NCBI GenBank assembly: GCA_900491605.1
Contig: UESW01004079.1
Span: 869,328-933,327 of the forward strand
Length of the DNA: 64,000 bases
Source: Calamus simplicifolius
Taxonomy: Eukaryota > Streptophyta > Magnoliopsida > Arecales > Arecaceae
Reading direction: 5' to 3'
In this document: positions 24,183 through 35,355 of the stretch, one piece after another
Position numbering within the stretch: the first letter of the stretch is position 1
How the letters are laid out: each line of letters begins with the position of its first letter
Notes under the pieces: generated by a model
What the model saw: the letters and a program-made list of their open reading frames with translations, nothing else
Database searches by the model: none
What the model was told of the DNA's origin: nothing
Program-made: the position numbers and the translations under genes

Positions 24183-24940
24183 GGCCAATCTATTTGGCCC
24201 GCTCGTTTTCCTCGGGAGCCCCCATGTTGCTTTAAAAAAATAACATGTTTGCCCTTAAAAATTTTAGACCAAAATAACCCCATCAGCCTCTTCCCCTTCT
24301 CCAGCCCCTCCCTCTGCCTCCCTCACTATTATCCGTCGTTCAATATTTTTTTCTCGATTCTCTCCCCTCCGAAACAGCCCCCCGTCAGTCCCTTCCCCGC
24401 CTTTCTTACTTGGATCATCATCATCCTTTTTTTTTTTTCCTCTATTCATGCTTTGTTCGGCCCTGTGTGGCCGAACAAGTAAACTTTGTTCGGCCCTACA
24501 TGACCGAACAACGTTTAACATGTTCGATCCTGGTGGGCCGAACAACTTTCTTCTGTTCGGTCCATCAGACCGAACAACAATCTTCTATATATTCAGAACC
24601 GAACATGTTAATATTGTTCGGCCCTGTGGAGCCGAACAGAGTTTACTTGTTCGACCATACAGGGCCGAACAACGCACGACAGAGAAGTGAGGAAGGCGGG
24701 GAGGGGCAAGGAGAGGGAGGGGCTAGCAAGGGGCTATTTGGAGGGGGAACCGAGAAAAAAAAAATTGGACAATGGATGATCCGAGTGAGGGAGGCGCGGA
24801 GGGAGAGGGGGAAGGGGTAGTTTAGGTATTTCTAAATTTAGGGAGGGCTAATGAGTAATTTTGGAGAGGCTACTGAGTAAAAAAAAAAAAGTTAAATGAA
24901 GGGCTCCTAAGCAAAATGTGCGGGCCAAATAGAATTTTTC
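24183..24940. mobile_element. Mutator-like foldback element with about 250-bp inverted arms
   Basis: The left arm (about 24183-24420) and right arm (about 24690-24940) are inverted copies: ctatttggcccgc at 24190-24202 and its complement gcgggccaaatag at 24920-24932, with the pyrimidine-rich left arm mirrored by the purine-rich right arm. Both sides are flanked by tgatccgatg (24173-24182 and 24941-24950), a 9-10 bp duplication typical of Mutator-like elements. The core holds palindromic units and no transposase, so the element is non-autonomous. Confidence 0.8.
24450..24680. repeat. Palindromic tandem units in foldback core
   Basis: About six units of the form TGTTCGGCC-loop-GGCCGAACA spaced by 15-25 bases. 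One unit near 24559 reads TGTTCGGTC-CATCA-GACCGAACA, with both arms changed together. Confidence 0.8.
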
Positions 24941-25002
24941 TGATCCGATGCGTTCGTCGAGAAGTGGTACTCTATTAAATATTTATGAGAGGATGAAATT
25001 TA

Positions 25003-25326
25003 AGCTTTGTTTGGATAAAAAAAAAAAAAATTTTTTGTTTAAATTAAAAAAATAGAAAAAAAAAAGAAGAAAAAAAAAGAAAAAAAATGATAGACCCCAC
25101 ATAATTTTTTTTTTTCAGAATTTACTTTTTTTAATATTAATCCTTTCAAAAAAAACAATTGAGATATTTTTTTAATTATTTATAATAAAAATATATTATC
25201 ATTAAAATTATTTTTTTTTTCTGTTATGCAAAAATATAAATATGAATATATATATATATATTCCTTTTATTTTTCTCTCCATCCAATCTTTTTTTCTCTT
25301 ACTTTTCTCTTCGTTCAAACAGAGCA
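25003..25326. mobile_element. AT-rich MITE-like element
   Basis: It starts agctttgtttgga and ends with the near-complement ttcaaacagagc, enclosing homopolymer-rich AT DNA. The terminal gtttgga motif is shared with the element at 56689-57071. A target duplication could not be fixed. Confidence 0.45.
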
Positions 25327-25503
25327 TAAGGGTGGGTGATCACTATTACGGAGGTCCCACTATAATGACGACTGTTCGACATAAAACGCCACGCCGGTGC
25401 TAAGGTATGGTAAGGTGGCAGTCATCAAGGAACAGGGAACAGGAGGCCAGGAACACCCATAAAAGTCTTCAATAACCCTCCTCCAAGTGAATGCCTACCC
25501 CCA

Positions 25504-25511
25504 CCTATATA
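25504..25511 (+). promoter_or_regulatory. TATA box of the CER3-like gene
   Basis: ctatatat lies 190 bases before the ATG, followed by a CT-rich stretch (25513-25524) common in plant 5' leaders. Confidence 0.55.
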
Positions 25512-25696
25512 TCTCTCTCTCTCGGGTGGACGTCTGGTCTTCAACTCGTTAAACAGCAATCCTATTGGACGTTCCATTCATTTATTATTCGGTTTTCTTC
25601 TACCCTGTGGCTTGGATAAATTTATAGACAGGGAGAGGGGGGTAGCCAGCCATCCCAAAAGTTCTCCTCCTCTTCCTTGTCTTCTAAGAAAGAGAA

Positions 25697-28600
25697 ATGG
25701 CTGCTCTCCTGTCTTCCTGGCCTTGGGACAACCTGGGTGGCTACAAGGCACGGATTCCCATCCGATCCCACCCCTCCTCTCTCCGATTTTTTTAATCCCA
25801 TGGTTAGCTTTCTTCTTTCTCTCTTTCGGTCAGGTCTAATGGCTTGAATATTTTTGCAGTATCTCCTATACGGGCCACTGATAGCCAAGGCCATTTACTC
25901 GAGTACATGGGAGCAAGGCGAGCAGATCAATGGTGCCTCCATGTACTACTCCTCTGCGCCCTCAGAGGGCTCATCCACCAGCTGTGGTGCTCCTTTGGCA
26001 ACATGCTCTTCCTCACCCGAAGGCGCCGAGTTCTCAGCGATGGCGTCGACTTCAAACAGATCGACATGGAGTGGGATTGGTATTCTCCGATGGATCTCGA
26101 TCAGTCCTCCATATATATCAACAAGGGCAACGCAATTAATTAATTCATCACAAAATTCCGCTCCTGGATGGTGGATACTGACTGACATGCGACATGTTTC
26201 TCTTGCTAATTTTCTTTCAGGGACAACTTCCTGATCCTTCAATCCTTCATTGGAGCCTTGGTCTGTTATGGCTTTCCTTCCATCAAAGAGCTGCCTCCGT
26301 GGGATCCAAGGGGGGCCGTCATAGCGTTACTTCTCCATGTGGTGGTCTCGGAACCTCTGTTCTATTGGGTGCATAGGGCATTCCACAGAGGCTACCTCTT
26401 CACCCATTACCACTCGGTCCACCACTCCTCTCCGGTGCCCCAGTCGTTCACAGGTATGGCCAGCCACACAATAAAAGAGGCCTGACCTTCTTCCCTTTTC
26501 GTCCAAATTGGATTAAATGCTGCTGAGCTGCCTGACGTTGTCTGCAACGATGACCTTCCCATGTGGTGCAGCTGGATTTGCCACGCCTTTGGAGCACCTC
26601 TTCTTGTGCGTTGTGATGGGCGGTCCCCTCCTTGGGGCCTGCTTGCTGGGAACTGGCTCAGCTGGCTTGGTCTACGGCTATGTCTTGCTCTTTGATTTCC
26701 TAAGGTGCATGGGGCACAGCAACGTGGAGGTGCTCCCCCACGGGCTCTTCCAGGCCCTCCCTTTCCTTAGATACCTCATCTACACCCCAACGTAAGTCAT
26801 CGTGTTCCATCCGTTTACCTGTATACTATTCTTGCATGCATGGTCTTGATCGATGGTTCCATGGTTACCCACTCGATCGGTTCTTCCTCCTCTCTGGATT
26901 GCTTCAATTCTGTGGGCAAATATGATGGAGGCTGCCTCCTCTTTTGCTGTTCTATGGGTCATGCTTATGTCGGGGGGCTTCCATTGTATGGGAGATTGAG
27001 AACTCGAGATCAGGCTTTTTCTCCAGTGGGAACGCTAGTCACAGCACTCTCACCGAGCTGTGGGCAAGGCGTTGCCATCTGTGGGGCTGGGCTTCTAGAC
27101 CTCTTTAATTTTCTTTATTTTATCATGTATGTTATTATTAAGGCCCTCTCCTTTTCAAGTCATGAAATCGAAGTGGTCGGCTTAAAATCTACTTCTTTTC
27201 GATGGCAGTTGATGGGTCTTTTTCAAGCCTAAAATAATTGGCTTTAAGATCTTTTCCTTTCACATTTCAACTCTTTGGCTTGCTGATCCCTTTTGAGGAT
27301 TTGAACCATAGGGAAAGTATTTACGGATTTTTGATCCTGAATCAAGGTAGTTTGCAACTCTTTTCTTCTTTCTTATCATTTGGCTGCTCCATGATCTTAG
27401 CCTATTCTCATCAAGTCATCTTTTGGGTTAAAAGTAAATCTGATTTGATGCTGGTCTACCTATTGTTTATGATTAGACTAAACCCAAACCAGATTAAATG
27501 AACGAGACGCAACAATCTCTTCTCCAGACCCAAATATCAAAACATGACTTGATTACCTAAATATTTCACCCCATAACATAAGAATATTATATATAGCTTG
27601 TGTTCTTATTGTTGATTTTGGATGCATCTTTCATTACTTGTGTCAGGGGAAAAAGGTGCTAATAGCGTCTTCGTGCAGGTACCATGGCCTTCACCACACG
27701 GAAAGGAACTCCAATTTTGCCTTTTTATGCCTCTCTTTGATGTCTTGGGAGGGACGATCAATGGCAAGTCATGGGAGTTGCACAAGGAGATAAGCTTAGG
27801 TATGTTTTAGTTGCTGTTAATGCTGCTATTAACAAAAATAAATTAGATGGCGGCCATAAATTGAAAATGCCAAAAATTTGAGATCAACCCAAGATCATCA
27901 TTTTCTAAACCTTTTTAGCCTTTAAGATAAATTACAGAATTAGTATTCTAAATTAAAATGGCTTTTACCACACACCCCCCCTCCTCCAAAAAAAAAAAAA
28001 ATCCAAATCGAAATAGTTGTTGTCCCTGTTCTTTTGCGTGCCCCCTTAAATTGTAATGGTAATCAAGACTGTTGAAATACATCATCCAAATCTTTGTTCA
28101 TTCGACTCAAACGATGCCAACCAGTGCTAATCAGTTAACATGCTTCTGTAGTAGTGTTCCTTGTGTTCCGTCCTTGAATTGTTATCGCTGGAAGCCTTGC
28201 CGTAATTGGTCAAATAAGAATCTTCGTACGGTAGTTAAGTATTAAGTGAGAACATCTCTCCGGACGGTTGGGAGGCGAAGCCATTAAATTGATAGCTGGA
28301 ATCGGTCTAAAACATTTTCTATGCTCCACACATATTTTATTGATAATTGATTCCATGTTGGTCGTTGCAAATGGGTCATCACCACTGTAGAGTTCATACT
28401 GTTCGGAGTTGTAACAGTGAATGCATTCAATATGTCCATGGAGTCCACATGGCATTTAGATAACCATGCAATTGCCAATTAATATGCTACTTTATCTTCA
28501 ATAACTTAAATCATTTAATGTTTCAAATCCAAAGCTCATTTATGTAATACCTTGAAGCCAGAACTGTTCTCGCATAAAAGTTTATAACTTAAGTTCGTAT

Positions 28601-31231
28601 GTTACTAATTAATTTTGATTCGAGTTTTGAGATCATGTAGGTCTGCAAATGTGACATAGAGACATGCAACTCTGATGCAGGTAAAAATGATGAAGTTCCT
28701 GACTTCGTCTTCCTCGTCCATGTGGTGGATGTGTTCTCCTCCATGCACGTTCCCTTTGTTTTTCGCACCTTTGTGTCGATGCCATACTCCCCCAAGCTCT
28801 ACTTGTTGGTGTTGTGGCCTGGTGCATTCGCAATAATGCTGTTGATGTGGGCTACGTCCAAAACCTTCTTGATCTCTTTCTACAGGCTTCGGTGTCGTTT
28901 GCACCAGACGTGGTCGGTTCCACGTTATGGATTCCAGGTTTCCTGCAATCCGAGTTATTATATCTACCAACTCTCTACCAAATTTGCAGTGCCAAAGCTA
29001 AAATGCGATTAATGTATTGGTATGTTGTTTCGCAGTACTTCTTGCCCTTCGCTAGAGATGGCATCAATGACCAGATTGAGTTGGCCATTCTAAGGGCTGA
29101 TAAAATGGGTGTCAAGGTAATCAGCCTCGCAGCACTGAATAAGGTGAGCTTCCTTTTTTTTCTTTCTTTGTGTAATTTGAAAGCATATGTACCTCTGGAG
29201 ATTCATAAATACCCCAATAGATGGTGGTGCGGAAAGGCTCGTAGCTCCACAAGAAGGCATGCATGTGGCTAATTAAGAGCCAAGTGGTGGATGCCACATG
29301 GATCTCTGATGCTTGCATTTAAACTTTCTGCCAGACCCCCAATGGCCTCCTTTTTAGGAATACGAGCTGCCACTGACTTTGAATTAACAATGGCATTCTC
29401 CTCCGCACTTCTTTATTTCTCTTTTGCCCCCGTTTCCCATCCCATCACACGTACAGAAGTCAGCAATTTAATTTTGAACTAGATTGCTGTTTGGTGCGGG
29501 AGCCGGAGTGTGCCACCTAGGCTTGGTCAATCCTTGTCCTACTGGTTTCAATGGAATCTGGGGAAGACCTAATTGGTCACTATGTAATGATGGACGTTAT
29601 GATGTCCAACGAAGTCCAAATGCTGCTTAATTATTTTGTTGGTGCTTATTATGCACTATGCAATGTTGTATGCCATATAAACTGCAGATGATTCAAGGAC
29701 CTTCACAGTTCTTACGAGGTAGACATCCACAATTTTGACATTTTAGATTTTAATGCCATCTTACTTAATTAGGACAAGCAGTGGATAAACCACTAATGGT
29801 TGGCAAGTATGAAGACCCTACCTACAGTTCAGTACTTGGCTGCCACAGGTGAAATGACCAAAAAAAAATTCCTAAAATAGCTTAACTGTAACCCTGAATA
29901 AAGGTCAACTCTGGTAAGATTTATTTTATGGTTAAGCCCGGCCGCTCTATCTACTACGCACGCTCGAAATAGGTGTTGCAAAGTCTCATACGAATTTCGT
30001 GATGAATTCTTTACCCAACCAAGCTAATAAATAAAGAGATTTCTTGAACTCTGAAGTATTCCGGTTATTGATGCTTCTAAACGTACTTACGGATTTGAAC
30101 CACGCACAATGATCAACAAATGAAGTGATTCTTATTTTTATTTTTATTTTTTTTCAGAACGAAGCTCTCAATGGTGGTGGCACGCTGTTTGTGAGCAAAC
30201 ACCCAGATCTTAGAGTGCGAGTTGTCCATGGTAACACCCTCACGGCGGCCGTCATCCTCAACGAGGTTCCCAAGGATGTTAAAGAGGTCTTCTTGACGGG
30301 TGCCACATCCAAGCTTGGAAGGGCAATCGCACTGTACCTTTGTCGGAAAAAAGTCAGAGTCTTGGTAAGCTATCTGCATGGTAGCACCCCACAACAGTTC
30401 AAGCATCCAAAACTCAAATTGGTTTCAAATTAAGTTTTCCTTGTTGAAGGTTAATTAATTATATAAATGTTCACTGATCAGAAGTATCGCAATTTGATGG
30501 CCTTGACAGATGCTAACTCTATCAGCGGAGAGATTTCAAAAAATTCAGAAGGAAGCCCCAACAGAATTTCAACACTATCTTGTTCAAGTCACAAAATACC
30601 AGGCAGCACAAAATTGTAAGGTATGATTAGTTGACTGGATATTTGTATATGAATGGATGGTCATGGTATTAATTCTTAACTGGCCGGCCAACTCCATAGC
30701 CAGCTGATCATGTGATTGATTTCTTTGGATTCCACCAGACATGGATCGTTGGCAAGTGGCTGTCACCAAGGGAGCAATGGTGGGCGCCGCCGGGCACGCA
30801 CTTCCACCAATTTGTGGTGCCTCCTATTATTGGCTTCAGAAGGGACTGCACCTATGGAAAACTGGCTGCCATGAGGCTTCCCCAGGATGTACAAGGACTG
30901 GGGGCGTGTGAGGTATCTCTATTCGCTACCATATATATATATATATATCTTCGACTTCTTGGATGACCTCTAGTCTCTTAGACCAATTGATAAGGAACAA
31001 ATCTTTGGTAGTATTGGCATATATCCATTGATTGATTGAATTATTGACGCATGATCGGTGGTGCTTATGGAACAGTACACGATGGATCGAGGTGTGGTTC
31101 ACGCCTGCCATGCCGGAGGTGTGGTGCATTTCTTGGAAGGATGGACTCATCACGAGGTTGGTGCGATCGACGTAGACCGGATCGACGTGGTGTGGGGAGC
31201 CGCGCTGAAGCATGGGCTAACACCTGTTTGA
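25697..31231 (+). CDS. CER3: CER3/WAX2/GL1-type wax-biosynthesis protein, 11 exons
   Basis: Exons: 25697-25747, 25860-26079, 26221-26453, 26572-26791, 27679-27799, 28681-28937, 29036-29143, 30158-30364, 30510-30620, 30739-30912, 31076-31231 (TGA). The N-half is a fatty-acid-hydroxylase-type membrane domain with His boxes HRAFH, HYHSVHH and HGLHH. The C-half is the WAX2 C-terminal domain ([45 protein letters not shown]). CER3 acts in the ER with CER1 to turn very-long-chain acyl-CoA into cuticular alkanes. The start [12 protein letters not shown] matches the family, as does the length of about 619 residues. Splice phases agree throughout except for one missing base in exon 2 (25890-25925) and one in exon 5 (T-run near 27714). 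Exon 1 also abuts GC, not GT. It is either a recent pseudogene or carries assembly indels. The family call is very secure; intactness is not. Confidence 0.88.
26792..27678 (+). other. Intron 4 of the CER3-like gene
   Basis: 887-bp GT-AG intron between the RYLIYTPT codons and YHGLHHT. Frames inside it are not exons. Confidence 0.85.
27800..28680 (+). other. Intron 5 of the CER3-like gene
   Basis: 881-bp GT-AG intron with no recognisable insertion. Confidence 0.85.
29144..30157 (+). other. Intron 7 of the CER3-like gene
   Basis: 1014-bp GT-AG intron ending in a long T-tract before the acceptor. No exon or repeat recognised inside. Confidence 0.85.
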
Positions 31232-32232
31232 CGTCGACGGTCGATCCATCCTCGCCAACCAACACACGTACGTAGATCCATCCTCGCCAACCAGCACACC
31301 TACCCACATTTAATTATCTCCCGGTTGCTTCTTTTTTTTTTTTTCTTTTCCCTATCCTCATGCGGCAAATTCATAGCCATTTGCTCATATGTAATAAATA
31401 CACATGGATGGTGATTTGCGTTAAAGAAATGCAATCGTATTGTCGCTCACATCAAGGTGCGATGGCCCGTACAAACTCTAATTAAGAAAAAACTTTTACA
31501 ACGATTTAGAATCCTGTCGTCTTGTTCCTTCTGGGCTGCGGTATGTGTCTCTATCAATGTGGGGGGACGGTTGCAGCTCACCATCGCATTTGATGTGAGA
31601 GAATATCCCCTTGGTCCCGACTCTCTTCTCAATTCAATTCAAGAGATGCCAGAGTTGTGGTGGTTGGGGATTAGATGATGCTGTAAGCCTGCTCTCATAA
31701 GTCATAAGAGGATGCCTTGAAAGCACATGGCATCCACCTAGGTTTTTGCTTTGCCTCCCAACGCCCACGTTAAGAACCTCGATCTCATAGATGGTGATGA
31801 GGACTTGTGGGCATGTTTTTATCTAAAAGCATATCAAGAGACAAAAAAAAAAAAAAAAAAAAGGTGATGCAAGCATTGCAAACTCTGGCATTGCGTATGG
31901 AGAAGGGTGCAAATTAAAGAGGGTGCTTGCATTTCAGGTCGTCAGGATTTATATACTCCCTTTTTAGATGAAATGATATCTAATAATTAAAAGGCACCGC
32001 CACCATTACAGTGCTTACCGCTTGCCTACGATACGAGATAAAGTAATAAATTAAAGCTTAAAAAGTTACCGCTATCATTATGGTAGTTATTGCTTGCCCG
32101 TGATATGAGACAATGTAACAAGGCACCGGCACCGTTACAGTAGTTATCAATAACATTTGGCTTTTATACTTTCTAACCATTTGATATCTTCTCTCAATCA
32201 TACATCATAGATCCTAGTGCAAGGGTTGCGAT

Positions 32233-32273
<41 letters not shown>

Positions 32274-33026
32274 TTTCACAATAACCTCTGTCTTTACTGA
32301 AGTCATATCACGAAAAAGTGAGAGAGATAGGAAGTAATTACCACTAACCACCGTTCTGTGCTCAAAAAAAAAAAAAAAAAAGCTATCGGATTTTCTGCTT
32401 AAAAAAAACACATGTATAATTTTAAACTTAATTAAATATTTAAATTTAATTAAACAAACGATGACAAATATATATTATTTATTGAATAAAAAAATATAGT
32501 AATAAATATCTAACAAATTACATCTAAATTTTATCCAAAGTTTTATGGGTTTCTAAAAATTTTCTGTAACTTAAGTTGTTGAAAAATTTTTCGCTGATAA
32601 TATAATAAACCTAAAAAAAGGTATGTAGCAAAATTTTAGCAGTAAAAAATGTTTATATCCTTCCAGAACTTCTCTAGAATATTTTTTGCAACCATTAAGA
32701 CCCTAATAGCAATCCAAACCTTGTGTGTTATATCGAAACTGTAGAGTCTACCTTCTCTGTGGGAGATTCTTGAAAACATAACAACACTTCTCTTAGTTAT
32801 AAATTTTTAACATACCTTTAATTCACCGGAAGTGGCTTTTTAAAATGTAAAGAAAATATAACTGTTAGGTTAATCTTTTCTTAACCTATTGAGAATTATT
32901 ATATTTTTAAATCAATAGAGGTGATTTTTTCGTTAAAAATCTATTTAATGGTTTTTAGGGATTTTTTGAATCATTTTACCTTTTAATCTAAATATGAGAC
33001 ACACGAAAAAAAAAAAGTTAGGATGT
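31232..33026. other. Downstream region of CER3-like gene
   Basis: Contains A-runs (31845-31862, 32365-32381), a three-copy degenerate repeat (31994-32150, core accgcXaccattacagt), a CT microsatellite (32235-32269) and AT-rich DNA. No gene is seen. Confidence 0.5.
32235..32269 (+). repeat. CT microsatellite
   Basis: About (CT)17. Confidence 0.95.
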
Positions 33027-33031
33027 ACGTG
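33027..33031 (+). repeat. 5-bp target site duplication of element E
   Basis: acgtg before the left LTR, repeated at 40795-40799 after the right LTR. Confidence 0.92.
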
Positions 33032-35336
33032 TGTAGTACCCGGTTCAAACGAATCAGAATTGGTTCAGATGAACCAGGCTTGGTTCAGATGAACCAAGCT
33101 TTTGTCTATTGGGTTCCCCGGATTGACGCTTCGCTCCAGATGAAGCGCATAGTCTTCCGGGAAACCCCCGATCCGAGGCACTGTGCAGGTAAATAAATAG
33201 GGAGGAGAAGGACTTCTTCCTTCATGCTGGCGCTTCATCCATCAGGTAATTCCCTAGCTTCTAGAGAGAGAGAGACAGCGTGTGAGAGAGAGAGAGACAG
33301 CGTGAGAGAGAGAGAGACAGAGAGACAGAGAGCGCGGGAGGCAGTGAGAGGACCGGCCGGATGAACCTTGGTTCAGGCCCGGCGGCGTGCTCGCCGCCGC
33401 GCCGGGCCTGAGCCTTGGCCGGCGACCCCGCCGGCGCCGGGGGAGGCATCCGGCGAGGTGGTGGTGGAGAGAGAGAAGAGAGAGGGCCAATTGGCCCTCC
33501 TCTCGCGCGGTGGCTCTGGTTGGTTCGGGCCCGGCGGCGTGCTCGCCGCCTCGCCGGGCCCGAGCTTTGGCCTGTCGCCTCCACCGGCGCGGGCGTGCAT
33601 CCGGTGGAGGTCCGGCCGGCCAAGGTGGCTGGCCGTGCCGCCGGCACAGCATCTTGCCGCGCGGTAGAGTGGAAGAAGATGAGACAAATTGAGGGAGAGA
33701 GGAGGTTTGGCGGCCGGCCGCTGCGACGGCCAGCTCTGGCCCGGCCACCGGCGGCCGGGCCGCCCTCAATTTGGCTGGCGGCGGCCCCGGCCACCGGCCA
33801 TGTTCCCGTTCCCTGTTCGGTGAAACAGGGGATCGGGTGGAATAGGTTGAACCGGGCCGGCTGGGCCGGCCGGTTCAGGGCCTTTTGGGCCGTGCAGCGA
33901 GCTGAGTTTGGGCTGATTTTTGGGCCCTGTAACGGGCCGGGATTAGCAAATATTTATATGGCTAGAATTTGGGTGAATTCTAGTTTCTTGGGGTATTTTT
34001 ACTTCCCCATTTGGGTATGTATAGTGAGAGATATTCGAGCCCAAAGTAGGGCCCGTGAACTAGTCTGGGTAAAAATTCTAAGGGTCATTTTAATATTCGT
34101 ATTCTAATAAATTAATTATGTAAATGATCCTGTAGGTGCTCAGACATCTGACTAGCTTATTTATACCGGTTGGATTGCGTACTGAGGTAAGTAAGCCAGT
34201 TATCAGTATTTTATAATTATTCATTATATGAATGTTTAAATTGTGAATTGTGACATGAAGAATTGTTATTGGCTAAATTGAAGGTAAATGAATATTATGA
34301 TTACATGGCTGTTTATGTGCTATGATTTCATATGTGGATGCTATGCATGAGAGATGCAGTTATTATGATATTGATGTGATTTATTACATGCAATTGTTTA
34401 GTAAGTATAATTCACTGTTTATGCAATATAGAGTTGTTATTGATATGATGAGTGCATGTGATGTGAGGTATTGTTATGTGTCGCCGCGGTTCTCCTTTAT
34501 CATGTCATACCACACACACGTCTAGAGGATGTGTTCTGCTTGTTTATGCCACACACATCTAGAGGATGTGTTCTGCTTGTTTATGCCACCTACACGTCTA
34601 GAGGACGTGTTCTGCTTATTTATGCCATCACACGTCTAGAGGACGTGTTCTGCTTGGGTTCGAGATGGCTTCACGCATCTAGAGGATGTGTTCTGAGTTC
34701 TATGAGGTGGCATCACACATCTAGAGGATGTGTTCTGCTTGGTTCGAGGTGGCATCACACATATAGAGTATGTGTTCTGATGGATTTTGACATGGCGTGA
34801 CCCTGGTATCTGGACCCTTTCAGTAGGGGGATGCTTGTTGGTACACTATTGAGATATTGCAGGGCCGTGGGTCACATTTACAGTTACCATTGAGAGTATA
34901 AACAGTGGGTTTACTTACATTGCATGTTTGAGTACTTGTGGAATGTTTAAGCATGCAGATCATTTATGTGCTTATTGATTGCTATGCTATGATTTACTGT
35001 ATAACGTGACTTACTTACTGAGTGTAAGCTCACAAAAATCTTACAATGTTTTTGTCAGAGCCACGAGGTTGATGATGGATGGTTGGGGTGATGGATCTTC
35101 TATTAAATAAAACAAGACCATTATTTTGTTGTAACCCAGTATTACATATGTGTAGGGCTTGATGCCCAGACTTTATTATTGTGGTGTGTAAGGGTGTTAG
35201 CCCAAAACTTTTAGTATTGTATTTGACTTGGTTTTATATATAATGGTATTATATGTTAAAAATTTTGTGACGCCTTGCGTGCCCGGCACGCGGCGGGTTG
35301 TCACCCTAGCCCAATATTTGGGCCTGGGGCGTGACA
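33032..35336 (+). repeat. 5' LTR of element E
   Basis: 2305 bp. A GC-rich, GA-microsatellite-containing block (33260-33860) includes cgccggcg runs whose overlapping frames look like proteins on both strands but are repeats of composition. A hairpin minisatellite lies at 34511-34790. In the first 175 bases I count about seven differences from the right LTR, mostly transitions. Confidence 0.93.
34511..34790 (+). repeat. Hairpin minisatellite, seven units (left LTR of E)
   Basis: Units of about 36-41 bases each carry a 7-bp stem with loop TAGAG. Stem classes: ACACGTC/GACGTGT, ACACATC/GATGTGT and ACACATA/TATGTGT. Five of the seven are perfectly paired; the other two differ by one G-T type mismatch. 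Confidence 0.9.
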
Positions 35337-35343
35337 GCTTTTG

Positions 35344-35355
35344 TGGTATCAGAGC
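35344..35355 (+). other. Primer binding site of element E (initiator Met type)
   Basis: TGGTATCAGAGC, complementary to the 3' end of plant initiator-Met tRNA, seven bases inside the LTR end. Confidence 0.9.

Noticed and set aside
24264..24820. Frames of 80-136 codons in the foldback region
   Set aside because: They cross inverted arms and palindromes of the Mutator-like element. No transposase motif.
26840..27501. Frames of 87 and 130 codons with hydrophobic stretches
   Set aside because: They lie wholly inside intron 4 of the CER3-like gene.
33254..34107. Overlapping frames of 100-230 codons on both strands (and copies at 38695-39435)
   Set aside because: GC-rich LTR DNA of element E with GA microsatellites. 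Frames overlap on both strands and are duplicated with the LTR.
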